Shown: positions 28,852 through 38,800 of the stretch, one piece after another
Layout of the letters: each line of letters starts with the position of its first letter
How positions within the stretch are numbered: position 1 is the stretch's first letter
Notes under the pieces: generated by a model
The model's database searches: none
Told to the model about the DNA's origin: nothing
What the model saw: only the letters and a program-made list of their open reading frames with translations
Source: Aliivibrio finisterrensis
Lineage (GTDB): Bacteria > Pseudomonadota > Gammaproteobacteria > Enterobacterales > Vibrionaceae
Assembly: GCF_008933155.1 (NCBI RefSeq)
Contig: NZ_WBVP01000002.1
Span: 241,485 to 305,484, forward strand
Length of the DNA stretch: 64,000 nucleotides
Reading direction: 5' to 3'
Program-made: the position numbers and the translations under genes

Positions 28852-29147
28852 ACCTCATTTAAAACTTCTTTTAAGATTAAATGCTTATCTAGAACGGTAT
28901 TTATTTCCTTCCCTAATAACGCATACAATTTGTCATCATAGTGTCAGTAATAAATGTTTCAAAATATTTCAGTTGGTAATTTATTGTAACTCTATGATCT
29001 TATAAAGTTTTAATTCATTTTCCATAAATGATAATTGAGATCCCATTTCTGGCTAGTGCTAAGTAAATGTTAAATAAGTAAGTTGGTTGTGTAATGCGTA
29101 AAAATGCATAAGAAAAATAGCTAATCACAACATACAGGGATTTATTT
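28852..29147. other. Divergent promoter region
   Basis: About 300 bp of AT-rich DNA between the OYE leader (minus) and the peptide transporter (plus). I see no further ORF. The ribosome site ACAGGGATT precedes the transporter. Confidence 0.5.
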
Positions 29148-30632
29148 ATGTCTAACTTGAATGTATTCAAGCAGCCTAAGCAGTTTTATTTAATCTTCTC
29201 AATCGAGTTTTGGGAGCGTTTTGGCTTCTATGGTATGCAAGCCATTCTCGCCGTTTATCTCGTTAAAATTTTAGGAATGTCAGAGTCAGAATCATTTGTA
29301 CTCTTTGGGGCATTCTCAGCACTTATTTTTGGCTCGGTAGCGATAGGCGGTTGGGTCGGAGATAAAGTCATCGGCACCAAACGCACCATCACTCTTGGCG
29401 CGCTGATATTAACCATTGGTTATGCACTATTAGGTGTTTCGGCATCGGCAGGGAACATTGGTGGCTCAGGCCTTATCTATGTTGCAATGGGCTTTATTAC
29501 TATGGGTAATGGTCTGTTTAAAGCCAACCCATCAAGCTTACTTGCAAAAGTATATGACCAAGACGATAAGCGTTTAGATGGTGCATTCACTATGTACTAT
29601 ATGGCCATTAACCTTGGTTCATTCTTCTCTATGTTATTAACACCATGGATAGCGAGCCAGTTTGGCTATGGCATGGCATTTAGTGTGAGTGCGGTTGGTC
29701 TTATCATTACCGTTATAAACTTCTTAATGTGCTCTCGCATGGTAAAAGGTGTTGGTTCAGAACCAGATCTTATTCCTCTAAATAAAACACGTTACTTAGG
29801 CGTTGTTATTGGCGCGGTGGCATTAAGCTTTTTATGTTCAATATTACTGCAACACCTATTCTATGCTCACGCTATTTTAGTGGTGGTAGGCGTAACGATT
29901 GTTGTTCTTTATATGAAAGAAGCATTCAAAATCCAAGGGCTAGAGCGTGCAAAAATGCTCGTAGCGTTTGCACTAATGCTGCAAGGCGTGGTGTTCTTTG
30001 TGCTTTACTTCCAAATGCCAACCTCATTGAACTTCTTTGCAATCCATAATATCGAGCATAACTTATTTGGTATTTCAGTTGCGCCTGAGCAGTTCCAAGC
30101 ATTGAATCCATTTTGGATCATGATAGCGAGCCCAATCTTAGCGGTTGCTTATAACAACTTAGGTGAGCGCTTTGCCATGCCGTACAAGTTTGCCTTTGGT
30201 ATGGTGCTGTGTGCGTTATCTTTCTTAGTGCTAAAGTTTGGTGCAAGCTTTGCCAATGCAGAGGGCATCATGAGCTCTAACTGGCTTGTGGTTTGTTACG
30301 CTTTCCAATCATTAGGTGAGCTTCTTGTGTCTGGTTTAGGTCTTGCAATGGTGGCGCAGCTTGTACCACAACGCATGATGGGTTTTGCAATGGGTATGTG
30401 GTTCTTAACCTCTGCTACTGCGGCGGTTATTGCAGGGTGGGTAGCAACACTAACTACAGCGCCAGCAGGGCTAACCGATGCCAACCAAACACTGGCTATC
30501 TACAGCGATGTTTTTGGTAAAATTGGCTATGCAACCGCGGTTGTTGCTGTGATCACATTACTAATCGCACCTAAGCTAACGCGCATTATCCGTGGTGAAA
30601 CAACCGAGCAAGTTGAAACAGCCAATGCATAA
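29148..30632 (+). CDS. POT-family di-/tripeptide:proton symporter
   Basis: 494 aa, about 12-14 membrane helices. It carries the POT signature FWERFGFYGMQAILAVYLV (ExxERFxxYG, proton coupling) near residue 22 and the PTR2-type stretch YYMAINLGSFFSMLLTPWIA near residue 150. FQSLGELLVSGLGLAMVAQLVP near residue 385 is typical of the DtpA/TppB branch. It imports small peptides with protons across the inner membrane. Monocistronic, ending at the hairpin 30676-30720. Confidence 0.9.
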   Translation: MSNLNVFKQPKQFYLIFSIEFWERFGFYGMQAILAVYLVKILGMSESESFVLFGAFSALIFGSVAIGGWVGDKVIGTKRTITLGALILTIGYALLGVSASAGNIGGSGLIYVAMGFITMGNGLFKANPSSLLAKVYDQDDKRLDGAFTMYYMAINLGSFFSMLLTPWIASQFGYGMAFSVSAVGLIITVINFLMCSRMVKGVGSEPDLIPLNKTRYLGVVIGAVALSFLCSILLQHLFYAHAILVVVGVTIVVLYMKEAFKIQGLERAKMLVAFALMLQGVVFFVLYFQMPTSLNFFAIHNIEHNLFGISVAPEQFQALNPFWIMIASPILAVAYNNLGERFAMPYKFAFGMVLCALSFLVLKFGASFANAEGIMSSNWLVVCYAFQSLGELLVSGLGLAMVAQLVPQRMMGFAMGMWFLTSATAAVIAGWVATLTTAPAGLTDANQTLAIYSDVFGKIGYATAVVAVITLLIAPKLTRIIRGETTEQVETANA

Positions 30633-30675
30633 GCACTAAAGACAGTTAGCAGCAGGTAACCAGCAGATAGAAAAG

Positions 30676-30720
30676 AAAGCCAGTGTTATTCCTTATTAAA
30701 GAGAATGCACCGGCTTTTTT
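30676..30720 (+). terminator. Terminator of the peptide transporter
   Basis: AAAGCCAGTG and CACCGGCTTT form an imperfect stem followed by T6, about 45 bp beyond the stop. Confidence 0.65.
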
Positions 30721-30817
30721 GATCTAGTCTATAAATACGATGAGCAACCTATGTGAAAACACACAATCCAGATTAAAATAAAGGCAAGTTTTACTGAGCA
30801 TTTTAAAAGGACAATAA

Positions 30818-31162
30818 ATGAAAATCAAAGCGGGATTATGTCTACTACTATCAATGCTGTCTTTTACTAGTTGGGCATCAGAGCGCAGTGAACAAGCGTG
30901 GGATCTTATCGAGCAAGGCGCATTATTAATCGATGTTCGCACCCCTGGTGAGTTTAGCCAAGGACACCTAACCGACGCCGCAAACTTGCCATTAAATACC
31001 GTAGATACCGCCTTTGCCAATATGGATAAAGACACGCCAATTGTGGTGTATTGCCGTAGTGGAAATCGCTCAGAACAAGCCATGAGTTACTTAAAACAAG
31101 CAGGTTTCACACAAGTTCATAATGGTGGTGGCTTAGACGAAATGTTATCGACTAAGCCATAA
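30818..31162 (+). CDS. Periplasmic single-domain rhodanese
   Basis: 114 aa with a signal peptide (MKIKAGLCLLLSMLSFTSWA) and one rhodanese domain. The active-site loop is VVYCRSGNRSEQAM, with catalytic Cys at about residue 77. It could transfer sulfane sulfur in the periplasm, as in PspE-like proteins. Ribosome site AAAGGACA. It converges closely with the crotonase gene (15 bp gap). Confidence 0.88.
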   Translation: MKIKAGLCLLLSMLSFTSWASERSEQAWDLIEQGALLIDVRTPGEFSQGHLTDAANLPLNTVDTAFANMDKDTPIVVYCRSGNRSEQAMSYLKQAGFTQVHNGGGLDEMLSTKP

Positions 31163-31177
31163 ACTCAGCGAGTTAAC

Positions 31178-31984
31178 TCACCAAAAGCGTTGTCTATTTT
31201 TAAACATAGGCAGCGCCTTTTTCTTTAATGCATATTGCGCCTGCATAAAATTCTTACCCACCAAAATACGCACTTGGCTATAACTCTCATAAGCCAGAAG
31301 CTTCCATTTAGGCGCAGTCCAATAGCGGTTATAAATATGCTTAGTTGCCGCAATCGCATCAGGCGACGTCTGCGAAAGTTGCTTACTTAACTCAATTGCC
31401 GTCTCTAATGGTTTGTCGTTAATCTCAGTAATAAGCCCATGATGCAGCGCCGTTTTTGCATCTAATTGCGTCGCACACATACTGAGCCTCATCGCCTGAT
31501 CTTTAGGCATGATTTCTCTAAGCGTTAAAGACCCTGCCATATCAGACGTTAGCCCCATTTTCGACTCCATAATCGACAAGTTAGCGCGAGAAGATGCAAT
31601 TCTAAAATCAGCCCCAAGTGCAATTTGAAGCCCTGCGCCCCAACAATACCCATCAATCGCCGCAATCACAGGTACTGAAAGCCCACGCCAATTAGCACTC
31701 ACTTGTTGCGCCTTATTAGCATTGCCCGGCCAGATCTTTAATAGCAACTTAATGGCATGAGATTTCTGTTTAATGATCGAATTAAAATCCAAACCTGAGC
31801 TAAAATTATCGCCACTGCCAGTAAGTATAACCGCTCGAATAGCGCGTTCATGCTTAACCTTGCGGCTAACATCAATTAACTCATCAAACATAGGGTAATT
31901 TATCGCATTTAACTTCTCAGGGCGGTGCAAACGAACAATTAGAATATTATCCTCTTGTTCAACCTGAAGATGCTGGTAGTTCAT
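31178..31984 (-). CDS. Enoyl-CoA hydratase/isomerase (crotonase) family protein
   Basis: 268 aa with the oxyanion-hole motifs GSGDNFSSGLDFNSI and AAIDGYCWGAGLQIALGADFRIA. Aligned by eye to mitochondrial enoyl-CoA hydratase, the position of Glu144 is Gln (in GAGLQIAL), while the position of Glu164 keeps Glu (in SIMESKMGL). Loss of one catalytic Glu fits isomerases or other crotonases better than a classical hydratase. Ribosome site AAAAGGAT. Stands alone. Confidence 0.8.
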   Translation of the reverse strand: MNYQHLQVEQEDNILIVRLHRPEKLNAINYPMFDELIDVSRKVKHERAIRAVILTGSGDNFSSGLDFNSIIKQKSHAIKLLLKIWPGNANKAQQVSANWRGLSVPVIAAIDGYCWGAGLQIALGADFRIASSRANLSIMESKMGLTSDMAGSLTLREIMPKDQAMRLSMCATQLDAKTALHHGLITEINDKPLETAIELSKQLSQTSPDAIAATKHIYNRYWTAPKWKLLAYESYSQVRILVGKNFMQAQYALKKKALPMFKNRQRFW

Positions 31985-32201
31985 ATAAATCCTTTTACTC
32001 TTTCAATCCCGCCATCAGTATAGTTAAAAAGCAAAAAAGAGCAGGATAAGCGTGATAGATATAAGAGATAGAGCACGAAGCATTGATCTTTGCCATAAAG
32101 TTGTGAAAGTTGCTTCACTATTGCTTGACCAGATTAGCGCTTACAACTAAATTTAGAAAAAAGGAAAGCCCATCTGGTATAAATACGGGGTCAGAGGCGA
32201 T

Positions 32202-32438
32202 ATGAAAGTAGAAGCAATTGGTAAAATTCAAACTGAATCAATAGAAAGAGACAGAAGCCAAGAAGAGCTAAAAAACAGCATAAGTAACATGAAAATGCAG
32301 AACGAAGGCGTGTACGACCAACAAGCCATCAACTTCGCCATGAAGCGCGGAGAATTAAGAGAGAAAGAAATCGAATCAAGAGCGAACCGATTAAAAGTTT
32401 ACATGGATAAACAGCGAGCGCTAAACAATATTGCCTAA
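32202..32438 (+). CDS. Unknown 78 aa helical protein
   Basis: A highly charged, glycine-poor protein (SIERDRSQEELKNSISNMKM and KRGELREKEIESRANRLKVY) predicted to be almost all helix, with no membrane segment. The ribosome site (GGGGTCAGAGGCGAT) is plausible. I do not recognise a family. It is the last gene before the phosphorothioation island and ends at a perfect 14-bp inverted repeat. Confidence 0.55.
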   Translation: MKVEAIGKIQTESIERDRSQEELKNSISNMKMQNEGVYDQQAINFAMKRGELREKEIESRANRLKVYMDKQRALNNIA

Positions 32439-32440
32439 TC

Positions 32441-32479
32441 TTAATGACTAAGAAACAATCTCTCGTTCTTAGTCATTAA
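32441..32479 (+). terminator. 14-bp perfect inverted repeat after the 78 aa gene
   Basis: TTAATGACTAAGAA (32441-32454) and its exact complement (32466-32479) flank an 11-nt loop, 3 bp after the stop. T-runs are short, but position favours a terminator. Confidence 0.6.
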
Positions 32480-32868
32480 ATTAACCATCACAACTCTTAT
32501 CTCAATCTAAGCATCTTGCAAAGAAGCACCCTTCGGCAACCTGCTTTATCTCGCGAATTGGCATTACGCTCATACTTCGCTACACACCAATGGCTCAACC
32601 AAGCCACAAAACGCTTCGCTGTGTCTTGTCCCTACGGGTCACTATCAGGGCTAGGGGTGACATTAATAATTTTTAAACAATTCATATTTATGACTGATTA
32701 AAAATTAACAATTATCTAAATCGATAATAGATTGAAGAACTTAAATTGCGACTGATTCTAAAATTTTGCTAGTCAGTATACAAAACCCATTAATAAATGT
32801 GAGCTTTTAACAGCCATTAAAATTTAAACCTGATAAAATACGGATAATTATAATGATTTTATAGGTTA
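32480..32868. other. Left border region of the phosphorothioation island
   Basis: 389 bp without a convincing gene. About 140 bp (32521-32660) are near 52% G+C by my count, in contrast with the AT-rich DNA on both sides. A 61-codon frame through it has no ribosome site. The remaining 200 bp before dptF are AT-rich and presumably hold its promoter. Confidence 0.5.
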
Positions 32869-34473
32869 GTGGCTTTGGATTTAAAAACTGCTTTAAGTAT
32901 TTTGTCTAAATCGTCTCCTTATGCTGTTAGTACAGAAAGAGAGTCAGATGGCAAATTAGCGTCGTATAAGAACCATATTTACATAGAAACGGATATAGAA
33001 GCCGATTTTAAGCGAGAGTTAACATCAGCTCAATCGCATGAAATTGTATTCTTATGCGGTAGTAGTGGAGATGGTAAATCAGAAATTTTAACTAGATATA
33101 GTCAAAAGTTTAAATCAACTCATGATTTCCATTTAGATGCGACGCACAGTTTTAATCCTAGCCAAACTGCTATCCAAGCACTGGATGATCGTTTCTCTGA
33201 GTTTAAAGCTAGTAATAAGCCATTAATCGTTGGCATCAATGTTGGTATGCTTGGTAACTATGCTGTTGAGGGTGCTGATATTCATGATGGTATCAAATCG
33301 TCTATTCTTGCATTTTTAGAAAATCGTTTAAAAGACACTGCTCCTAGCCATACTTTTTTAGATTTCGAAAAATACCCTAAATTCACATTAAGCAATGATG
33401 AATGCACGTCTGATTTTGCTGCCAAGTTTTTGGTTAAATTAACAGAAGCATCATTCGATAACCCTTTTTACGCACTTTATCGTAATGAAGTTGAAAAATG
33501 TGGCTATACAAATCTAACGGCTAATTTTGCGTTATTAGGCCTTCCTGCGACACAAAAAACACTTATCGATTTACTGTTAAAAACACGCCTAATTAAAGAT
33601 CAGTTTTTAACTGCTCGTGCCCTTTTAGATTTTGTTTTTCAAATATTAGCGATGGATGGTTATTTATTCGATAACTTGTTCTCTGGTGCGGATAATGAAT
33701 TATTAGAGCAAATTCAAGAATTCGATCCAAGTAATATCCATACGCGAAAAATTGATGAATTTGTTCTTCAGTTTGGCTTAGGGATCGAAGACCAAAACTT
33801 TATTGGATTTAAAAATAGAGTTGCAGAATATGGTGTTTTTGAAGTTGAAAATGCCGCTTCATATTTACGTTTAGTGTATTTACTAAGAAGTGATACGGAA
33901 ATAGCTAATGATTATGTTGATGCATTAAAATCAGATTTTGATAATTCATTAATCGAAAAATATGCAGAAACATGGTTGTTGCATGGTGAGTTTGATGGTT
34001 CAGTTAAACAGAAAAAAGAGTTAAATAAATTTTATAAAGAAACTCTAGAGACTGCAATCCAATTATATTGCAACCGTAACGCACCATTACTGGATAAAGG
34101 CACATTTTTCATCTCAGAATATAATGGATTTAAGATGGCTGTAGAGTTAGATGTTAAAGCTAATTTTACCGCGATTAAAAATGCAGGCTTAGCAAAAGAA
34201 AAAGTGAGTGCTTTTTATTCTTATATTCAAGTTGACGGTCATGAGCTGATTCCAATGCCAGTAAGTATTAACTTGTTGGCATTATTGATTAAGATTAATC
34301 AAGGGTATAGACCAAACAAGCATGATAAAAATGCGGTTTTATTGCTGGATGAAGTATTAGAACAAATAGTGTCAGTTGCGAACCAAAAAGACTCTTTGTT
34401 CATATTTAAAGATGAACAGCGTTATAAAATCACAAATGCAGATGATGAATATTTTGAAGTGAGTGGCATGTAA
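32869..34473 (+). CDS. dptF: PT-dependent restriction protein DptF (DndF)
   Basis: 534 aa ATPase. The Walker A motif CGSSGDGKSEIL lies at residues 63-74, and the size, order and neighbours match DptF. The frame opens with GTG; the nearest upstream ATG runs into a stop, so a non-ATG start is needed (TTG at 32875 is an alternative). DptF, DptG and DptH form the restriction complex that attacks DNA lacking phosphorothioate modification. The stop is followed at once by the dptG start, so the three genes are translated together. Motifs beyond Walker A are not diagnostic by eye. Confidence 0.9.
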   Translation: MALDLKTALSILSKSSPYAVSTERESDGKLASYKNHIYIETDIEADFKRELTSAQSHEIVFLCGSSGDGKSEILTRYSQKFKSTHDFHLDATHSFNPSQTAIQALDDRFSEFKASNKPLIVGINVGMLGNYAVEGADIHDGIKSSILAFLENRLKDTAPSHTFLDFEKYPKFTLSNDECTSDFAAKFLVKLTEASFDNPFYALYRNEVEKCGYTNLTANFALLGLPATQKTLIDLLLKTRLIKDQFLTARALLDFVFQILAMDGYLFDNLFSGADNELLEQIQEFDPSNIHTRKIDEFVLQFGLGIEDQNFIGFKNRVAEYGVFEVENAASYLRLVYLLRSDTEIANDYVDALKSDFDNSLIEKYAETWLLHGEFDGSVKQKKELNKFYKETLETAIQLYCNRNAPLLDKGTFFISEYNGFKMAVELDVKANFTAIKNAGLAKEKVSAFYSYIQVDGHELIPMPVSINLLALLIKINQGYRPNKHDKNAVLLLDEVLEQIVSVANQKDSLFIFKDEQRYKITNADDEYFEVSGM

Positions 34474-34474
34474 T

Positions 34475-35812
34475 ATGGTAAATGATAACTATACTCAGCC
34501 AATTAGTGGCGACCTTCCTCAATCACAAGAAACTGTGCCTAATAAAAACAGTTTGAATAGCTATTTACCTTTAAGAACAAAAGGTAATGAATTTGATTGG
34601 AATGCTGTTGTTGGTCTTGTTTTGCGTTCATTGTTACGTAAGAAAATCGAAAATTACTCATATAATGATTTCATTAATGATTGCCAAAATTCATTTAAAG
34701 AAAAGCTAGATGAAGAAGAGTTTTGGGCTGTACTTCAAAAAATGTATTTTGATAATGAAGATATTTTTACTGTTAGTCCTGAATTACTTTTATTCAAGGC
34801 TCAGAAAGGAACATTTGCTAAAAGTGATGAACGTATTGCATTGCTTTTTACTAATCTTCTACAAAATTTACGTATTGAAGAATTTGATGTTCAATTGAAC
34901 TTTATTGAGCGCGAACTACTTGCTACTTTACAAGGTAAGATGAAAGTTGATTCGTCATTTGAATCAAAAGAATCACCTTATTTACCTTCATTATCCGCGG
35001 CATTTCGTGAGGATTTCAAGTTTCTATCTACTCGCCCAAAATATTTATTAAACGAAATTGAGCAGTTTTTATCTTTCTATGCATTTACTTATACAGCTCA
35101 GTTAAGCCTTGCTATATCTGATTGGCGTACAGGTGAAGCCCCAAAATCGAAACCGCTTTATTTCATAATGGATCATGAAAGAGCAAGTAATGAACGTACG
35201 CATATTAAGAATCATGGCTATAAGCTATTTAATGAATCTGCGTATCGTTTATTTCCAATTCTATCTATGTTGGAACAGCTTCAACCAAATCCAAAAGAGA
35301 AAAAATTACCGCTGTGGCAAATATCTAATGATATTCAAAATTGTAAGTTAGAAAGTGTGGCGACTCAGCTAAAAAACTTTTCATATGCATTTCGTGCTCA
35401 ACGCAAGTTGGATACAGAATTAGAACATTATGAAGAAGCGATTGATTGGCTAGGTAACATTGTAAAATTAGCAATCGCACAATTTAATGATTCAAAAACA
35501 GATAGACCTGCGATTAATAAAAAATATGTTGGAGAGGTAGAGAAGCAACTTGCGGCTAATTTTATTCAAAGTCGTGGTCGTTCTGGACGAGTATTAGTAC
35601 TTAACCAAGATTACATAATTTTGCTGACCAATTTAGTTGTCGGTAATAATGAAAAATTACGCTTCCATGAGTTAATTGCAAAGTTCCAGCAACGCGGTAT
35701 TTTTGTTGATAAGCAAACAGAGCAAGAATTAATTAAGTTCTACGAAAGAATCGGTAACGTAGAAAGAATGAGTGATAGTGGAGACGCAGTATATGTCCGT
35801 AAAACAATTTGA
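34475..35812 (+). CDS. dptG: PT-dependent restriction protein DptG (DndG)
   Basis: 445 aa from the ATG at 34475, one base after the dptF stop; a GTG at 34463 lies inside dptF. There are no recognisable enzymatic motifs. The protein is soluble and helical with a winged-helix-like C-terminus (LIAKFQQRGIFVDKQTEQELIKFYERIGNV). Identity follows from its place between dptF and dptH and its size. It overlaps dptH. In known systems DptG is needed with F and H for restriction. Confidence 0.88.
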   Translation: MVNDNYTQPISGDLPQSQETVPNKNSLNSYLPLRTKGNEFDWNAVVGLVLRSLLRKKIENYSYNDFINDCQNSFKEKLDEEEFWAVLQKMYFDNEDIFTVSPELLLFKAQKGTFAKSDERIALLFTNLLQNLRIEEFDVQLNFIERELLATLQGKMKVDSSFESKESPYLPSLSAAFREDFKFLSTRPKYLLNEIEQFLSFYAFTYTAQLSLAISDWRTGEAPKSKPLYFIMDHERASNERTHIKNHGYKLFNESAYRLFPILSMLEQLQPNPKEKKLPLWQISNDIQNCKLESVATQLKNFSYAFRAQRKLDTELEHYEEAIDWLGNIVKLAIAQFNDSKTDRPAINKKYVGEVEKQLAANFIQSRGRSGRVLVLNQDYIILLTNLVVGNNEKLRFHELIAKFQQRGIFVDKQTEQELIKFYERIGNVERMSDSGDAVYVRKTI

Positions 35813-38800
35813 GACCTTTCTTGCAGAGCAGCTTTTAAATAACGCTGATGCAAAAATACAATCAGGTTTCCGCTATCAATTTAAATCACCTGACAGTGAT
35901 AATAGCCTACGCCTTTATAACGCATTATTAGTACGTAAAACGGGTGAGATTGCTGTTAATGATGATATTCAGTTACCATTTATTGAGATTAATAATTGTA
36001 AAATAGTGCCTGTTGTTCATTCAGAACAACCAGAAAAGCAAGGTGGCTTTACAGAGAACTATATCTCACATTTACGAGATGAAGTGGCGAGTCAATCTGG
36101 TTATTTAAAAGGGTGTGCGTTAGTTGTTATTCATAATAGCTTACTTGATACTTTAATTAACTCCGCAGAAGATTTAGCCCAAGCTGATCAAGTCTGGAGT
36201 ACTGATAATATAAAATCAGCGCTTAATGGTTTTATCAAGCAACAAGAGAAAGGCCAAGATGTATCTTTGTGCCTTCTTGATGATCAATTTAATTCTATTG
36301 TAGAAGATGGCGCGACTATTTTTGGCTTTGAAGCCTTATATAAAGCGGTAGAAGATTGTGAATTACGTTTTAATGAATTAGGTATGTTTGAAGATCCTCT
36401 CATAGGTGAAATGAAGGGAAACACAAAGCAGATCAAACGTCGTTTAGAAGAAAATAGAGCCTTGTATGAAGCGCTATCATTTGAAGTTGAACACTTTAAC
36501 GATCAACTTCCTGAACGTCTAAAAACATTTGGTGAGAAGTTCATCAAAGAGCACTTCTCAGATACTGAATCATGGAAAGATTTAGAATTAGAAGCGCTGC
36601 TACAAGAGAAGAAACGTAACTCACAACAACAATTAATGCTTGATGAAGAATCTATTTCTGAAGGTGGTTCTCTGACTGCTAGGAATAAATCAGAAACCAA
36701 GGCAGGTCAACGTGAGCGTCATATTATTATTGAGCTTGATGATGGTATTGAAGAATTTGAGCTTAAATTAGGTTTTCAAGGCGCAAGTAATCTTGATAAA
36801 AACCAATTTAAAATTCAGCCAGCGAAAGCGTTAAATAAGAAAGAAGTAATAACTGCGCGTAACTCTTTAAAAACAGCATCTGTGACCCTTAAAGGGACGT
36901 ATAATCATGAACCTTTGTTTTTCAATTTAGCGCTGAAGCGTGAGAATAAATCAGAGTGTCATAATTTCCGATGCCTTGTCGTTCGTAAAGGCGAATTTTA
37001 TATTGATGCATTTAAAACTATTTTTCGTGTAGAACATTCGAAAAAACGCCTTACTTTAAATACAGAATCAAATACATTGCAGATCTGTGCGGAAGAAGGC
37101 AATACATACACCCTTACAGATGCGAAGCAAACTATTGAGCTTGCTAAATATTCAACCGTTGATTTTGAAGCATTAGCTAACGAATCGGATGAGATCGATT
37201 TCTCAGTGAAATCGGGTGATAACCATCTCTTCTTTAATATTGAAGGGGCTGTTGCGACTGATTCTTTGAGTTTACCTTTATTATTGAATCGTGGCCGTTT
37301 CCATAAGCTATTTAATGACGATTATTACGGCGAATTTTACTCTCAAAAAGGTAAGGTTGGGATTGATAACAGTGAATTTATCGTACCGGGCCTACGTCTT
37401 AAATTACTGCGTTGGGAAGAAGAATTTGTACAAAGCAAGATCCTTTCGCTACAAAAGAATGATTATAAACTGCCGTTAACGGTATTAAGTAATATTGATA
37501 AAGATCTTCATGATGGTTACTTGTCACTGTTTTCTTACCTAGAAGAGCGAAAAACTACTATTTCACTTGTTTCTTGGGGAGAAGATTTTAAACAGCGAGT
37601 GACTGAAATTGTTGAAGCTTATCAAGGATATTTCTCTTCAGTATCTAAAGGTGACATGCTAACGACGAATCAAAAGTTAGTGATGAAGATTGGCTTAATC
37701 TATGATGAAGGGGATGAATACTATTCTCCTTATCATCCATTAGTTTTATCTTATTTCTTATCACTAGCTAATGCGATTAATGATGATGAATCAAACAGCT
37801 TTGCTAGCTTACCAAGTGTTACTTTTGAGCGTCTATCACCTCAAGGGTTATTGCCGTATGTTTATCATCCTGAGCATGACTTTGCTTACAATCAACAAGT
37901 TAAAGAAAATGCATTTTGGCTAAAGAGCGTAGCTCAAGAAAAAAGCAGTCTTACTTTTGTTCGTAAGTTAGTGAAAGAGAAGATTGATGAGTTCCAAACT
38001 GCATTTAGCCAACTTTTTAAAGGTTCTGAAAAGAGCATCATTATTAATGCGGTTAATCAAGATGAAGCAGAAGAGCTGTTCTTAGGGCTAGTTGATTACA
38101 TTCGTAATAATTTAGATCAAGCAGCTGCTATTCACGTTAATTTGTATGACGACGCACTTCAATTTAATGCGTTTGATCGCTTTGCTGAAACGGCAAATTA
38201 TGATGATTTAAAAGCGTGGTTAGAGCTTAATAAAGGTAAAGTTCGTGAGCAAGCAGATACCATTATTGATCTGTTACGTACGCGTTTAACTTACAGTAAG
38301 TTCACTAATAAACAAGCTGAGAAAGAAGGGCAAGCTTATTCACATTTAACCTTTTTCAGAAATAATGAAAAAGTAGAATGTGCTGATATTGAAATCGATA
38401 ATATGGCATCAGGCATTGCATGTGATGGCTTATTAACGGGTGAGTCTTCAGAGAGTCAATCAGGGTCTTACTTTACTGGTTTTGGCTTAAAAGGCATTAA
38501 ATACCACGATAAACCGCATCTAGTTATTGCTAATCAAATTGGCTCTTTATCTAAGCCTGCATTAAAAGCAAATACTCCTTACCATGGTGCTAATGCTATT
38601 GCTCTTGCTGTTAGTGAAGATTTTAAAGAATCATTAGAGCGTTCTTATGGTAGCTCAATTTGGACAACAATTATTGACCCAAAAGTGACTTTAGACTTCT
38701 TTCATAGCAACGATGACGTAGTTCTTATCCACTATTCAGATCAATACACCAGTTCATCAACTTATGATGCAATTACAGTAACAGCCCAACGAAATTTGTT

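Noticed and set aside
32516..32701. 61-codon plus-strand frame at the island border
   Set aside because: No ribosome site and no domain; the GC-rich segment is more likely non-coding or a scar.
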